A stretch of DNA of 64,000 nucleotides from Stenotrophomonas sp. BIGb0135 (lineage in GTDB: Bacteria > Pseudomonadota > Gammaproteobacteria > Xanthomonadales > Xanthomonadaceae), in the NCBI RefSeq assembly GCF_024810105.1, contig NZ_JANUDX010000003.1, forward strand, positions 248,001-312,000. Direction: 5' to 3'. Each line of letters starts with the position of its first letter. The stretch's first letter is position 1. The position numbers and the translations under genes were made by a program. Shown here piece by piece: positions 9,095 through 18,291 of the stretch. Below the pieces are notes generated by a model that saw only the letters and a list, made by a program, of their open reading frames with translations, did not search any database and was not told the origin of the DNA.

Positions 9095-10101
9095 CAGACG
9101 GTTCTTCCAAGGGTGTCAAGCAAACGGGATTGGGTGGCGCCGTGGCGGGCATCGGCCAGCAGGCCATCCCAGCCAAGCGCGCCGCGGCCGATCAGGCCCA
9201 GCAGCGCGGCGGTATTGAGGGTGCGCGGTTCGACCGCGCGCAGCGATTCTTCGACCAGCTCGGGGTGGCAGACCAGCACCACGTCGCAGCCGGCATCCAG
9301 GTGCGCATCCACGCGCGCCTTCACGCCGCCGGCGGAGAACGAGGCCGCCATGCCGATGTCATCGGAGAACACCACGCCGCCGAAGCCCATCTCCCCGCGC
9401 AGGATCTGCTGGATCCAGCGCGGCGAGTAGCCGGCCGGCTCCGGGGCCACCTGCGGGTAGACCACGTGGGCCATCATCACCGCATCGGCGCCGGCATCGA
9501 TGCCGGCGGCGAACGGCACCAGGTCCAGCGCGCGCAGCTCGTCCAGCGAGCGCGGGTCGGAGGCATCGTTGAAATGGGTGTCTTCGCGCACCGTGCCATG
9601 GCCGGGGAAGTGCTTGAGGGTGGCGGCCATGCCCACGCTGTGCATGCCGCGCACGTAGGCGGCGGTGAACGCCGCCACCACCTGCGGATCGGCGCTGAAG
9701 GCGCGATCGCCGATGGCCAGGTTGCCGCGGCCGAGGTCGACCACCGGGGCGAAGCTCAGGTCCACGCCACTGGCGCGCACCTCGCTGGCCATCAGCCAGG
9801 CGTGCTGCTCGGCCAGGGCCAGCGCCGCCTCAGGATCCTGCCGGTACAGCGCATCGAAGCCGTGCAGCGGCGGCAGCGCGCTGTAGCCGTCGCGGAAGCG
9901 CTGCACCCGCCCCCCTTCCTGGTCCACGCAGATCAACTGCGGGCGCGGTGCGGCGGCGCGGATCGCGGCCGACAGCTCGGCCACCTGCTGGCGCGAGGCG
10001 AAATTGCGCTTGAACAGGATCACCCCGGCCACGGCGTCGTGCTGCAGCCACGCGCGTTCCTGGGCGGTGAGTTCGGTCCCGGCAACGCCGATCACGAGCA
10101 T
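9094..10101 (-). CDS. nagZ: Beta-N-acetylhexosaminidase NagZ
   Basis: Cytoplasmic glycoside hydrolase family 3 enzyme of 335 residues that removes N-acetylglucosamine from anhydromuropeptides during peptidoglycan recycling. The family signature KHFPGHGT (163-170) is followed by DTH, and the nucleophile segment FSDD lies at 245-248, as in other NagZ enzymes. The start at 10101 gives MLVIGVAGTEL and a normal length. In xanthomonads and pseudomonads NagZ generates the muropeptide signal for AmpR-controlled beta-lactamase. No ampR or ampC is in this window. It is first in the operon with hpt and the phosphorylase. Confidence 0.93.
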   Translation of the reverse strand: MLVIGVAGTELTAQERAWLQHDAVAGVILFKRNFASRQQVAELSAAIRAAAPRPQLICVDQEGGRVQRFRDGYSALPPLHGFDALYRQDPEAALALAEQHAWLMASEVRASGVDLSFAPVVDLGRGNLAIGDRAFSADPQVVAAFTAAYVRGMHSVGMAATLKHFPGHGTVREDTHFNDASDPRSLDELRALDLVPFAAGIDAGADAVMMAHVVYPQVAPEPAGYSPRWIQQILRGEMGFGGVVFSDDIGMAASFSAGGVKARVDAHLDAGCDVVLVCHPELVEESLRAVEPRTLNTAALLGLIGRGALGWDGLLADARHGATQSRLLDTLGRTV

Positions 10102-10198
10102 GGTCGATCTCCAATACGGGACGCCGTGATGGCGCACCGCCGCATTGTCGCAGAACGCACACGCGCTAGGCCACGGCTGCGGCCCCGGGCGCATTCAC

Positions 10199-10888
10199 TC
10201 AGGGGCAACCGTCCACGTCGCAGCGATGGCCGCCGGCGGGTCCGGCAGGCTGGGCCGTTTCGGCGGCGATCTGGCGCAGCGCCTGGGCAAACGCTTCCGG
10301 CGGCTGGGCGCCCTGGAGCGCGTAACGGTCGTTGACCACGAAGGTCGGCACCGACTGGATGCCCAACGCCTGGGCCCGGGCGAGCTGGGCGTCGATCTCC
10401 TCCCGACCCTCCTCGCCGGCCAGCAGCGCAGTGACCCGCTCGGCCGGGATCCCCCCGGCGGCGGCCGCCTCGATCAGGGTCTGCGGCTCGGCCAGGTTGC
10501 GGCCATGGACGAAATGGGCCCGGAACAGCGCCTCGCCAACGGCCGCCTGGACGCCTTCACGCCCGGCCAACCACATCAGCCGATGCGCGGGCAGCGTGGT
10601 CACCCGCACCTGGCCCTGGTCGAAGTCCATCGGCAGGCCTTCGGCACGCGCGGTGGCCTGCGTCTGGGTAAGGATCTGCGCGGTGCGCTCGGCACTGCCG
10701 AACTTGGCCTGGTACGCCTCGCGCAGCGGCACCGGGGTGGTCCCCGCGTCCGGGTCGAGCAGGAACGGACGCCAGGTCACCTCGACCTGCGGCGCCTCGT
10801 CGCCGAGCAGGGCCAGGCCCTGCTCGAAACGCTGCTTGCCGATCCAGCACCAGGGGCACACCACGTCGGACCAGATTTCGATTTTCAT
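10199..10888 (-). CDS. DsbA-family oxidoreductase (FrnE-like)
   Basis: Thioredoxin-fold protein of 229 residues, closest in pattern to FrnE/2-hydroxychromene-2-carboxylate isomerase-type DsbA proteins. The start at 10888 gives MKIEIWSDVVCPWCWIG, placing the redox or substrate motif CPWC at residues 11-14. The helical insert follows, and a cis-proline segment SVPTFVV lies near residue 185. There is no signal peptide, so it is predicted cytoplasmic, unlike periplasmic DsbA. The C-terminus is rich in Gly and ends with a Cys-containing tail. Function could be thiol-disulfide exchange or glutathione-dependent isomerisation. Confidence 0.85.
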   Translation of the reverse strand: MKIEIWSDVVCPWCWIGKQRFEQGLALLGDEAPQVEVTWRPFLLDPDAGTTPVPLREAYQAKFGSAERTAQILTQTQATARAEGLPMDFDQGQVRVTTLPAHRLMWLAGREGVQAAVGEALFRAHFVHGRNLAEPQTLIEAAAAGGIPAERVTALLAGEEGREEIDAQLARAQALGIQSVPTFVVNDRYALQGAQPPEAFAQALRQIAAETAQPAGPAGGHRCDVDGCP

Positions 10889-10931
10889 GCCACCACACTG
10901 TGGGCCGCCCTGGCCGAATGCAAGGCGGGGC

Positions 10932-11435
10932 TCAGCCGCGTTCAGCGGCCGACCAGCGCGCGAACGGGTGCGCGGCCAGGGCCAGGTTGTAGTAGCGGAC
11001 CTGGTCGGTGACTTCCGCACCCGCCCAGTCCGGCAGGTCGATGGCCTGGTCGGCGTGGTCCAGTTCGACTTCGGCCACCACCAGACCGGCGTTGTCGCCG
11101 AGGAATTCGTCCACTTCCCAGACCAGCCCGGCGTGGTGAACCAGGTGCCGGCGCTTGTCGATCAGCCCGCCCACGCACAGCGCCAGCAGCGCGCGCGCAT
11201 CCTCGACGGGAATCGGGTAGTCGAACTCCTGCCGGGTGTGGCCGATCTCGCGCGACTTCAGGTTGAGGAAGGCCTGCTCGCCCTGGATGCGCACGCGCAC
11301 CGAGGCCTTCTGCGCGCCACTGTCCAGCGCGGCGGTGTCGTTGATGTAGCCCTGCGCCATCGGGATCACCGCGTGCGCGGCAGTGCGCCAGCCATCGCCG
11401 GTGACCCGGTATTTGCGTTCGATTTCAATGCCCAT
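10932..11435 (-). CDS. CYTH domain protein (class IV cyclase / triphosphatase fold)
   Basis: A 167-residue single CYTH domain. The start at 11435 gives MGIEIERKYRV, so the ExExK metal-binding signature lies at residues 4-8. Charged beta-strands of the tunnel fold follow, for example VRVRIQG, LNLKSREIGHTRQEFDYPI and WEVDEFLGDNAGLVVAEVEL. Stand-alone bacterial CYTH proteins of this size hydrolyse inorganic tripolyphosphate or, less often, make cyclic AMP. I cannot separate these from sequence. It is 43 bases from the FrnE-like gene and may be its upstream operon partner. Confidence 0.88.
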   Translation of the reverse strand: MGIEIERKYRVTGDGWRTAAHAVIPMAQGYINDTAALDSGAQKASVRVRIQGEQAFLNLKSREIGHTRQEFDYPIPVEDARALLALCVGGLIDKRRHLVHHAGLVWEVDEFLGDNAGLVVAEVELDHADQAIDLPDWAGAEVTDQVRYYNLALAAHPFARWSAAERG

Positions 11436-11495
11436 GCGTGCATTATGGCGCGCGCGGCCTACACTGCGCGCCCTTTCCAAGGAGCCGGTCCCCCG

Positions 11496-12128
11496 ATGCC
11501 ACGCTGCCCCCGTTTCCCGCCGCTGGCCGCCCTGCCGATGCTGCTGATGGCGCTGCCCGCCGCGCAGGCCGCCGGCATGCCCGATCCGACTCTTGCCCAG
11601 GCCCAGGCTGCGATGGACCGTCTGTTCGAGGAGGCCATCGCCGAGCGCCCGGAGAGCCCCACCCGTCGCCTGATCGCCGACGCGTTCCGCCCGCGCCTGC
11701 TGGCCCTGTCCGGCTGCCTGCCGGCCGCCGATGCGGCAGTGCCGAGCGTGGACTGCATCGGCTCGGCCCAGGCCGGGCCGGAGGTGGTGCATCGCCTGCT
11801 GCGTTTCAGTCGCGTGGGCGAGGCATGGGAACTGCAGTACGCGCAGCGTGCGTTGCCGGTGCCGGTGCCGCCGCTGGCGCGGGTACAGGTGCTGCTGCGC
11901 GAACGCTTCGCGGCCCGCCTGGCACGCGAGCAGGATGCGGGCACGCGCCAGGACCTGGCGCTGGCGATGCGCGAGGCCGAGGTGTTCGGCGTGCAGGACT
12001 GCGCGGTCGGCGATGACGCGCCGGTGATCGAGTGCGATGTCAGCGCCGGTGCCGGCGGCGAACGCGGCCACCAGACCATGGCGTTCGCCTGGCGGGACGG
12101 CCACTGGGTGAACGCGCCGGCGCAGTGA
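11496..12128 (+). CDS. Exported hypothetical protein, 210 aa
   Basis: I do not recognise a family. The start at 11496 is chosen because AAGGAG lies at 11479-11484 and the N-terminus is a clear signal peptide (PLAALPMLLMALPAAQAA, cleavage likely after the last Ala near residue 26). The mature part is mostly helical. It contains four Cys residues, two around CLPAADAAVPSVDC and two around CAVGDDAPVIEC, which could form disulfides in the periplasm. The gene diverges from the CYTH gene and converges on rlmD. Confidence 0.7.
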   Translation: MPRCPRFPPLAALPMLLMALPAAQAAGMPDPTLAQAQAAMDRLFEEAIAERPESPTRRLIADAFRPRLLALSGCLPAADAAVPSVDCIGSAQAGPEVVHRLLRFSRVGEAWELQYAQRALPVPVPPLARVQVLLRERFAARLAREQDAGTRQDLALAMREAEVFGVQDCAVGDDAPVIECDVSAGAGGERGHQTMAFAWRDGHWVNAPAQ

Positions 12129-12186
12129 GGCGCCGGGTGGGCCGAGCGCCGATGCGCGGCATCGGCGGCTCGAGCGCAGGCGCGGA

Positions 12187-13521
12187 TCAGCGCTTTTCGA
12201 ACACCGCGATGCTTTCCACGTGGGCGGTGTGCGGGAACATGTCCATCGCACCGGCGCTGACCAGGGTGAAGCCCTGCTCGTTGACCAGGTAGCCGGCATC
12301 GCGCGCCAGCGAGCCCGGGTGGCAGCTCACGTACACGATGCGCTTGAACTGCTTCAGCGGCAGCTGCTGCAGCACCTCGATGGCGCCCGAACGCGGTGGA
12401 TCCAGCAGCAGCTTGTCGAAGCCCTGGCGCATCCACGGGGTCTGGCGCTGGTCCTGGGTGAGGTCGGCGGCAAAGAACTGCGCGTTGTCCAGGCCGTTGC
12501 GCGCCGCGTTTTCCTTGGCGCGCGCCACCAGCCCGGCCTCGCCCTCCACGCCGACCACTTCGCGCACGGTACGCGCCAGCGGCAGGGTGAAGTTGCCCAG
12601 CCCGCAGAACAGGTCGAGCACGCGCTCGTCCGGGCCGGCGTCGAGCAGGTCCAGCGCCAGCGCGATCATCTTCACGTTGAGCGAGGCGTTGACCTGGATG
12701 AAGTCCAGCGGGCGGAACGCCAGCTCCACGTCCCACGGGGCCAGCTTGAACGACAGGGGCACCTCGGCCGGCCACAGGGGCTGCACCGATTCCACGCCGC
12801 CGGGCTGCAGCGAAATGGCAAAGCCATGGTCCTGCCCGAAGGCGGTCCATGCGGCGCGGTCGGCGTCGCTGAGCGGCTGCATGTGGCGGATGGTCAGCAT
12901 GATCGCGTCATCGCCGGCGATGAACTCGATCTGCGGGATATCGCGCTTGCCGTCCAGGGTCTCGATGAAGGTCGCCATGGCGCCCACCTTGCTGCCGATC
13001 TCCGGGATCACGGTCAGGCACTGCGACAGGTCGGCCACGAAGCGCGGGTCCTGCTCGCGGAAGCCGACCAGGGTCTTGTCCTTCTTTTCCACCCGACGCA
13101 CCGAGAACCGCCCCTTGCGGCGGTAACCCCAGCTCTCGCCGACCAGCGGCGGCAACACCGTGCCGGGGCTGACGTGGCCGATCCGGGTCAGGTTGTCCAT
13201 CAGCACGCGCTGTTTGGCCACGATCTGCTGCGACTCCTCCAGGTGCTGCAGCACGCAGCCGGCGCAGACGCCGAAATGCGGGCACCGGGGGGTCACCCGC
13301 TGCGCCGACGGCTGCAGCACCTCCAGGGTGCGCGCTTCGTCGAAGTGGCGGTTGCGGGCAGTCGGTTCGGCGGTCACCACCTCGCCCGGCAGCGCGCCGG
13401 TGATGAAGGTGACCTTGCTACCCTCGCCGTCGCGGCGGGCCACGCCACGGCCATCGTGGCTGAGGTCGAGGATGTCGGTCTGGAAGGGGGTACGGTCGAG
13501 GCGGGAGCGGGATCGGGCCAC
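12187..13521 (-). CDS. rlmD: 23S rRNA (uracil-1939-C5)-methyltransferase RlmD
   Basis: A 444-residue S-adenosylmethionine-dependent RNA methyltransferase modifying U1939 of 23S rRNA. It has an N-terminal TRAM domain (about 8-70). Iron-sulfur cysteines are C80, C86 and C89 with a fourth in DLSQC, spaced as in E. coli RlmD. A Rossmann core follows with VLDLFCGLGNFTLPLA, and the catalytic region has LLDPPRSGA and VYVSCHPGSLARD. The GTG at 13521 (VARSRSRLD) is taken as start because it gives the family's usual length. The open frame extends 22 codons upstream from an ATG at 13587, but that extension has no TRAM-like sequence. Confidence 0.92.
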   Translation of the reverse strand: MARSRSRLDRTPFQTDILDLSHDGRGVARRDGEGSKVTFITGALPGEVVTAEPTARNRHFDEARTLEVLQPSAQRVTPRCPHFGVCAGCVLQHLEESQQIVAKQRVLMDNLTRIGHVSPGTVLPPLVGESWGYRRKGRFSVRRVEKKDKTLVGFREQDPRFVADLSQCLTVIPEIGSKVGAMATFIETLDGKRDIPQIEFIAGDDAIMLTIRHMQPLSDADRAAWTAFGQDHGFAISLQPGGVESVQPLWPAEVPLSFKLAPWDVELAFRPLDFIQVNASLNVKMIALALDLLDAGPDERVLDLFCGLGNFTLPLARTVREVVGVEGEAGLVARAKENAARNGLDNAQFFAADLTQDQRQTPWMRQGFDKLLLDPPRSGAIEVLQQLPLKQFKRIVYVSCHPGSLARDAGYLVNEQGFTLVSAGAMDMFPHTAHVESIAVFEKR

Positions 13522-13659
13522 GTGGCAACAGGCTGCGGGCAAAAAGGGTGCGTATTGTCGCAGATACGTGGCTCGGACTGCCGCCAACCCGGTTGGAACC
13601 GCTTGCAGCGGGCGTCGGCATGTTTAATATGGTGCATAGCTGACATGGAGGCAGCCCCA

Positions 13660-14385
13660 ATGCAGATGACCCCGCGGGATCCCATGCCCCGATTCCTGCT
13701 CGTCGAGGACGACACCATCAGTCGCGGCTTCTTCAAGGCCGCACTGGAGACCCTGCCCGCCGAGGTGGATACCGCCGATTCGCTGGCATCGGCGATGGAC
13801 CGCGCACGCAGCGGCCAGCACGACCTGTGGCTGATCGACGTGAACCTGCCTGACGGCAACGGCACCCAGTTGCTGGAGCAGCTGCGCCGCTCGCGGCCGG
13901 ACACCCCGGCGCTGGCGCATACCGCCGACGGCGATACCAGCATGCACGCGCGCCTGCGCGATGCCGGCTTCAGCGAAACGCTGGTCAAGCCGCTCACCGG
14001 CGAACAACTGCTCAAGGCGGTGCGTCGGGCGCTGGTCAACAGCCCCGGCAGCGCCCCGTCCCCCATCGGCGGCAGCGCCGAAGGCGAACGCCAGGACTGG
14101 GACGAGATCACCGCCCTGGCGGCCCTGAATGGCCAGCGCCATCACCTGATCGCCCTGCGCGAGCTGTTCCTGGCCGAGTTGCCCGGGGTCCGCGACGCGG
14201 TCGCGCAGGCCTTGCTGCAAGAGGACGTGCGTGCGCTGCACGGGCAGTTGCACCGGCTCCAGGCCAGTTGCGGCTTCGTCGGTGCGGCGCGGCTGGCCCG
14301 GGCGGTGCGACAGCTGCACCAGGCGCCGCAGTCCAGCGGGGCGCATACCCAGTTCCGTGCGGCGGTGGAATCATTGTTGCATTGA
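13660..14385 (+). CDS. Response regulator with receiver and Hpt domains
   Basis: A 241-residue signalling protein with a CheY-like receiver domain (about 11-127), a proline/serine linker, and a histidine phosphotransfer domain (about 150-240). The phospho-acceptor is D60 in WLIDVNLPDG, the acidic pair is ED at 16-17, and the conserved lysine is K110. The Hpt histidine is H198 in HRLQASCGFVGA, matching the HxLKGxA pattern. GGAG nine bases upstream supports ATG 13660 over 13645. No sensor kinase or output domain is encoded alongside, so it must relay phosphate from and to proteins elsewhere. Confidence 0.85.
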   Translation: MQMTPRDPMPRFLLVEDDTISRGFFKAALETLPAEVDTADSLASAMDRARSGQHDLWLIDVNLPDGNGTQLLEQLRRSRPDTPALAHTADGDTSMHARLRDAGFSETLVKPLTGEQLLKAVRRALVNSPGSAPSPIGGSAEGERQDWDEITALAALNGQRHHLIALRELFLAELPGVRDAVAQALLQEDVRALHGQLHRLQASCGFVGAARLARAVRQLHQAPQSSGAHTQFRAAVESLLH

Positions 14386-14392
14386 GGCCGAG

Positions 14393-14608
14393 GCAGCCGG
14401 GCATGGCCTGGCTCTACCGGGACTGCACGTAGCCGGGCATGGCCCGGCTCTACCAGGACTGCACTTGGCCGGGCATGGGCTGGCTCTACCGGGATCGCAC
14501 GTAGCCGGGCATGGCCTGGCTCTACCGGGACTGCACTTGGCCGGGCATGGGCTGGCTCTACCGGGACCGCACGTAGCCGGGCGTGGCCCGGCTCTACCGG
14601 GCCGCGTT
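14393..14608. repeat. Six tandem 36-bp units containing GTAG-type palindromes
   Basis: Six head-to-tail units start at 14393, 14429, 14465, 14501, 14537 and 14573. Each carries a palindrome of the form gccgggcatggcccggc followed by tctacc. The first four bases alternate: gtag in units 2, 4 and 6, ttgg in units 3 and 5, and gcag in unit 1. The array fills the gap between the receiver-Hpt gene and the tail of recO. Open frames through it are artefacts of the 36-base period. Confidence 0.9.
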
Positions 14609-14628
14609 GGCGTGCCCTTTCCGCCCGG

Positions 14629-15351
14629 TCAGCGGCGGCGCGACAGGTCCTCGAGCATTTCCCATGACTTCAGGCCGCGCCCGCCCAGGTGGTGCAGCAG
14701 CACCGCGCGCATGCTCCGGCGCAGGCTGGCCAGGTCGTCGGCCCCCGGCAGGCGATCCTCGGCCAAGGCCAGCAAGGCGCTGCCGGTGGCCGTGCCCCGG
14801 CGCGGGTCGGCCCCCCGCTCGCTGAGCAGGCGGCGCGGCCCCTCCTGCGGATCCAGTTCGTAGCGGGCGGCCGGGTCGACCGGCTCGCCATCGCTGCCAT
14901 GGGCCAGGTCGAAGCCGACGCCGAGGACGTCGAGCAGGTCGCGCTCGAACCGGCGCAGGGTCCAGGCCAGCGGTTCACCGTCGCGCAGCCGTTGCCGCAC
15001 CAGGCCGTAGTGGTCGTATAGCTCGGGCAGCGGATCCTGGCGGGGCGCCAGCCGCATGATCAGTTCACTGATGTAGAAGCCGGCCAGCATGGCATCGCCA
15101 CCGAGCCGCGGCGCGGCATCGAGTGCCTCGGCACCGCGCAACTGGGCCAGTTCACCGCGTTGCACGGCGCTGAAGCGGATCCACTGCAGCGGTTGCAGGG
15201 CCGCGCGCAGCGCCTGGCTGCGCGGACTGCTGACGCCACGCGCGAGCAGGCCGAGCCGGCCGTGCTGCTCGGTCAGGACTTCCACCAGCAGGCTGGTCTC
15301 CCGCCAGGCCCTGGCATGCAGCACGAAAGCGGGTTCGTCGTCGATGCGCAT
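14629..15351 (-). CDS. recO: DNA repair protein RecO
   Basis: A 240-residue recombination mediator that helps load RecA on SSB-coated gaps. The N-terminal OB fold carries [20 protein letters not shown] and the glycine-rich [15 protein letters not shown]. The rest is the helical RecO domain. The zinc-finger cysteines of some RecO proteins are absent, as is common in gammaproteobacteria. It is last in the leftward lepA-lepB-rnc-era-recO order, 67 bases downstream of era. Confidence 0.93.
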   Translation of the reverse strand: MRIDDEPAFVLHARAWRETSLLVEVLTEQHGRLGLLARGVSSPRSQALRAALQPLQWIRFSAVQRGELAQLRGAEALDAAPRLGGDAMLAGFYISELIMRLAPRQDPLPELYDHYGLVRQRLRDGEPLAWTLRRFERDLLDVLGVGFDLAHGSDGEPVDPAARYELDPQEGPRRLLSERGADPRRGTATGSALLALAEDRLPGADDLASLRRSMRAVLLHHLGGRGLKSWEMLEDLSRRR

Positions 15352-15418
15352 GGCTCAGCGGTCCACGGCAGGCAGGTGGCAGGCCGGCGGCCGTCGGTGG
15401 ACGACACGCCTGCCCGGC

Positions 15419-16315
15419 TTATTCGTAGCCGAACGCCTTCAGCGCGGCCTCGTCGTCGGACCAGCCTTCACGCACGCGCACCCAGGTCTCCAGGAACACC
15501 TTGGCACCGAACAGCCGTTCCATCTGCATGCGCGACTTGGCGCCGATGTCCTTCAGGCGGGTGCCGCCCTTGCCGATCACAATCGCCTTCTGGCCCTCGC
15601 GCTCGACCCAGATCACCGCACCGATGCGCAGCAGGTTGCCGTCCTCGACGAAGCGCTCGATCTCCACCGTGGTGGCGTACGGCAGTTCCTCGCCCAGCTG
15701 ACGCATCAACTGCTCGCGGACCAGTTCGCCGGCCAGGAAGCGCTGGCTGCGGTCGGTGATCTCATCTTCGCCGAACATCGGCGGCGCTTCCGGCAACAGC
15801 TTCAGCAGGTCGCGCACCAGGGCTTCCAGGCCATTGCGCTTCTGCGCCGAAATGGGATGAACGGCGGCGAACGTGCGGCCTTCGGTGACCTGCTGCAGGA
15901 ACGGCAGCAGCGCGGCCTTGTCCTTCAGGCGGTCGACCTTGTTGACCACCAGCACCACCGGGATGCCCGAGTCACTGAGCACGTTGAAGGCCAGGGTGTC
16001 CTCCTCGTCCCAGCGCCCGGCTTCGATCACCAGCATGCCCGCGTCCACGCCTTCCAGCGAACCGCGCGCGGCGCGGTTCATGACCCGGTTCATGGCGCGT
16101 TTCTGCACCCGGTGCAGGCCGGGCGTGTCCACCAGCACCAACTGCCCTTCCGGGTAGCTGGCGATGCCGAGCAGCCGGTGCCGCGTGGTCTGCGGACGGT
16201 TGGACACGATGCTGACCTTGGCGCCCACCAGGGCGTTGGTCAGGGTGGATTTGCCGACGTTGGGGCGGCCGATGACCGCCACGCTGCCGCAATGATGGGA
16301 GGTTGCTTCGCTCAC
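15419..16315 (-). CDS. era: GTPase Era
   Basis: A 298-residue GTPase needed for 16S rRNA maturation and 30S assembly, and linked to the cell cycle. G1 is GRPNVGKST (16-24), G3 is DTPGLH and G4 is NKVD. The C-terminal KH RNA-binding domain contains [13 protein letters not shown]. Its start overlaps the rnc stop by four bases (ATGA), the usual rnc-era coupling. Confidence 0.97.
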   Translation of the reverse strand: MSEATSHHCGSVAVIGRPNVGKSTLTNALVGAKVSIVSNRPQTTRHRLLGIASYPEGQLVLVDTPGLHRVQKRAMNRVMNRAARGSLEGVDAGMLVIEAGRWDEEDTLAFNVLSDSGIPVVLVVNKVDRLKDKAALLPFLQQVTEGRTFAAVHPISAQKRNGLEALVRDLLKLLPEAPPMFGEDEITDRSQRFLAGELVREQLMRQLGEELPYATTVEIERFVEDGNLLRIGAVIWVEREGQKAIVIGKGGTRLKDIGAKSRMQMERLFGAKVFLETWVRVREGWSDDEAALKAFGYE

Positions 16316-16992
16316 TTGGAATCCAGTTGCTCGAGGGCGGCCGCAGCCGCCTGTTGTTCGGCCAGCCGTCGCGAGGCACCTTCGCCTTCGGTGCTGACAG
16401 CGGGATCGGCTACGCCGCAGCGTACCCGGAAGGTCTTGGCATGGTCGTCACCCGACTCTGACAACAGCTCGTACAGCGGCAGCGTCCTCTGTCGGGCCTG
16501 CAGCCATTCCTGCAGGCGGGTCTTGGGGTCCTTCTCGGGCTTGCCGGTGGCCGGCAGCGCCTCCATCGAGGGACCGAACCAGGGCAGCACCACCTGCTGG
16601 CAGGCCGCGAAGCCGGCGTCGAGGTAGATCGCCGCCACCACCGCCTCCAGGGCGTCGGCCAGGATCGAATCGCGGCGATGGCCGCCGGTCTTCATTTCGC
16701 CAGGCCCCAGGATCAGCCGGTCGCCCAGCTCGAGGGTGCGGGCGATCACCGCCAGCGCGCCTTCGCGCACCAGCTCGGCGCGGGCACGGGTAAGCGCGCC
16801 CTCATCGGCCTTGGGCCAGCGCTGGTACAGCGCCTGGGCCACCATCATGTTGACGATGCTGTCGCCAAGGAACTCCAGCCGCTCGTTGTTCGGCGACCCG
16901 GCACTGCGATGCGTCAGGGCCTGCTGGAGCAGGCCCGGATCCTGGAAGGCGTGACCGATGCGGTCACCGCGTTGGAAAGTCTTAGTCGACAC
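16312..16992 (-). CDS. rnc: Ribonuclease III
   Basis: Double-strand-specific endoribonuclease of 226 residues that processes rRNA precursors and some mRNAs. The catalytic signature [10 protein letters not shown] is at 36-45, the second acidic cluster is [13 protein letters not shown], and a C-terminal dsRNA-binding domain begins near [11 protein letters not shown]. The first 11 bases overlap the end of the DUF4845 gene, and the last four overlap era. Confidence 0.97.
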   Translation of the reverse strand: MSTKTFQRGDRIGHAFQDPGLLQQALTHRSAGSPNNERLEFLGDSIVNMMVAQALYQRWPKADEGALTRARAELVREGALAVIARTLELGDRLILGPGEMKTGGHRRDSILADALEAVVAAIYLDAGFAACQQVVLPWFGPSMEALPATGKPEKDPKTRLQEWLQARQRTLPLYELLSESGDDHAKTFRVRCGVADPAVSTEGEGASRRLAEQQAAAAALEQLDSK

Positions 16993-17365
16993 CGTTGAGG
17001 GTCAATTCCTGGTTCGTATCAAATTTGCCCACTACGTCGAGGTTGCCGATCAGTTCGCGGCGGACCTCGTAGTCGACCTTCATGTTCCAGCCACCGTCGA
17101 TGCGATCGAACTTGACGTTGGCCGGCTTCACATTTTCCGAGTAGCTGATGTTCAGGCGCTTGAAGAACATGTCCTGCACGCGCGCCGGTTCCATCTTGCC
17201 CACGCCCGGCTCCTTGGCCAGGCCCTTGAGCGCCGAACGTACCGCGTAGTACTCCTGGTACATCGGGAACAGCTTCATGCCGATGTACAGGCCGAAACCA
17301 ATCACGATCAGCACCACCAGGAACGAGGTCAAGGTCATGCCGCGCTGCGTGTTCATCGTCTTCAT
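16982..17365 (-). CDS. DUF4845 family membrane-anchored protein
   Basis: A 127-residue protein of the DUF4845 family, regularly found between lepB and rnc in beta- and gammaproteobacteria. The N-terminus ([29 protein letters not shown]) resembles a type IV pilin-like leader with one transmembrane helix at about 10-30. The remainder is periplasmic. The start at 17365 has GGAG a short distance upstream. Function is unknown. The position suggests co-expression with signal peptidase and RNase III. Confidence 0.88.
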   Translation of the reverse strand: MKTMNTQRGMTLTSFLVVLIVIGFGLYIGMKLFPMYQEYYAVRSALKGLAKEPGVGKMEPARVQDMFFKRLNISYSENVKPANVKFDRIDGGWNMKVDYEVRRELIGNLDVVGKFDTNQELTLNGVD

Positions 17366-17397
17366 TGCGTTCTCCCCAGATACGCCTGTGCCATGGA

Positions 17398-18192
17398 TCA
17401 ATTGATACCCGTACCGATCCGCGACGGCTCGAAACCGTCCTTGCAGAACCAGCCCGAGCAGTTCAGCCAGATCAGGAACGCCTTGCCGCGGAGATTTTCC
17501 TCCGGCAGCAGGCCCCAGAAGCGGCCATCATCGCTGTTGTCACGGTTGTCGCCCATCACCAGGTACTTGCCGGCCGGCACGGTCCACTGGCCTTCGCCAC
17601 GCGGGTACTCGGTCTCCAGCACGGTGTGGGTGCGGCCCGGCAGGTGCTCGACCAGCAGCTGGCTGCCCTCGCCCTGGCCACGGTGACCGGCGTACAGGCC
17701 CTTGTTGTCGTATTTGACCGGCTCGCCGTTGAGGATCAGGCCGTTGCCTTGGAACACGATCTGGTCGCCCGGCACGCCGATCACGCGCTTGATGAAGTTC
17801 TCGCCCTTGGCCGGATCGTTGTCCGAATGGCCCGGGAAGTGGAACACCACCACGTCGCCACGCTTGGGCTCGCCCAGCGGCACGACCTTGGCGTTGTTCA
17901 GCGGCAGGCGCAGGCCGTAGGAGAACTTGTTGACCAGGATGAAATCGCCGATCAGCAGGTTGGGCATCATCGAGCTGGACGGGATCTTGTAGGGCTCTGC
18001 GATGAAGCTGCGCACCACCAGCACGATCGCCAGCACCGGGAAGAACGCGCGCGCGTAGTCCACCAGCACCGGCTCGGTGTCCAGCAGCGAGGCACGGGCG
18101 GCACGCCGTTTGGCGAAGTACAGGCGGTCGGCCAGCAGGACCAGGCCCGAGCCCAGCGTCAATACGACCAGGAGGATCTCAAACAATTTCAT
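17398..18192 (-). CDS. lepB: Signal peptidase I
   Basis: Inner-membrane serine protease of 264 residues that removes signal peptides from exported preproteins. Two N-terminal transmembrane helices (about 3-21 and 50-65) precede the catalytic Ser74 in PSSSMMP. The general-base Lys135 lies in FIKRVIGVPGD, and box E is MGDNRDNSDDGR. The start at 18192 (MKLFEILLVVL) is chosen because the open frame upstream is not coding in character. It lies 99 bases downstream of lepA. Confidence 0.96.
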   Translation of the reverse strand: MKLFEILLVVLTLGSGLVLLADRLYFAKRRAARASLLDTEPVLVDYARAFFPVLAIVLVVRSFIAEPYKIPSSSMMPNLLIGDFILVNKFSYGLRLPLNNAKVVPLGEPKRGDVVVFHFPGHSDNDPAKGENFIKRVIGVPGDQIVFQGNGLILNGEPVKYDNKGLYAGHRGQGEGSQLLVEHLPGRTHTVLETEYPRGEGQWTVPAGKYLVMGDNRDNSDDGRFWGLLPEENLRGKAFLIWLNCSGWFCKDGFEPSRIGTGIN

Positions 18193-18291
18193 GCAGTGTC
18201 CTTGGGAACGGTTGCAGCGGTGCGGATGCCTGTCCTGCGCGCCCGGCGGCACCAGGGCGGTGCCGCGCGGCGCGGGAGATGCCGTCCAGCC

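Noticed and set aside
14393..14608. Possible CRISPR array at the 36-bp repeats
   Set aside because: Units abut without unique spacers, each unit is itself palindromic, and no cas gene is near.
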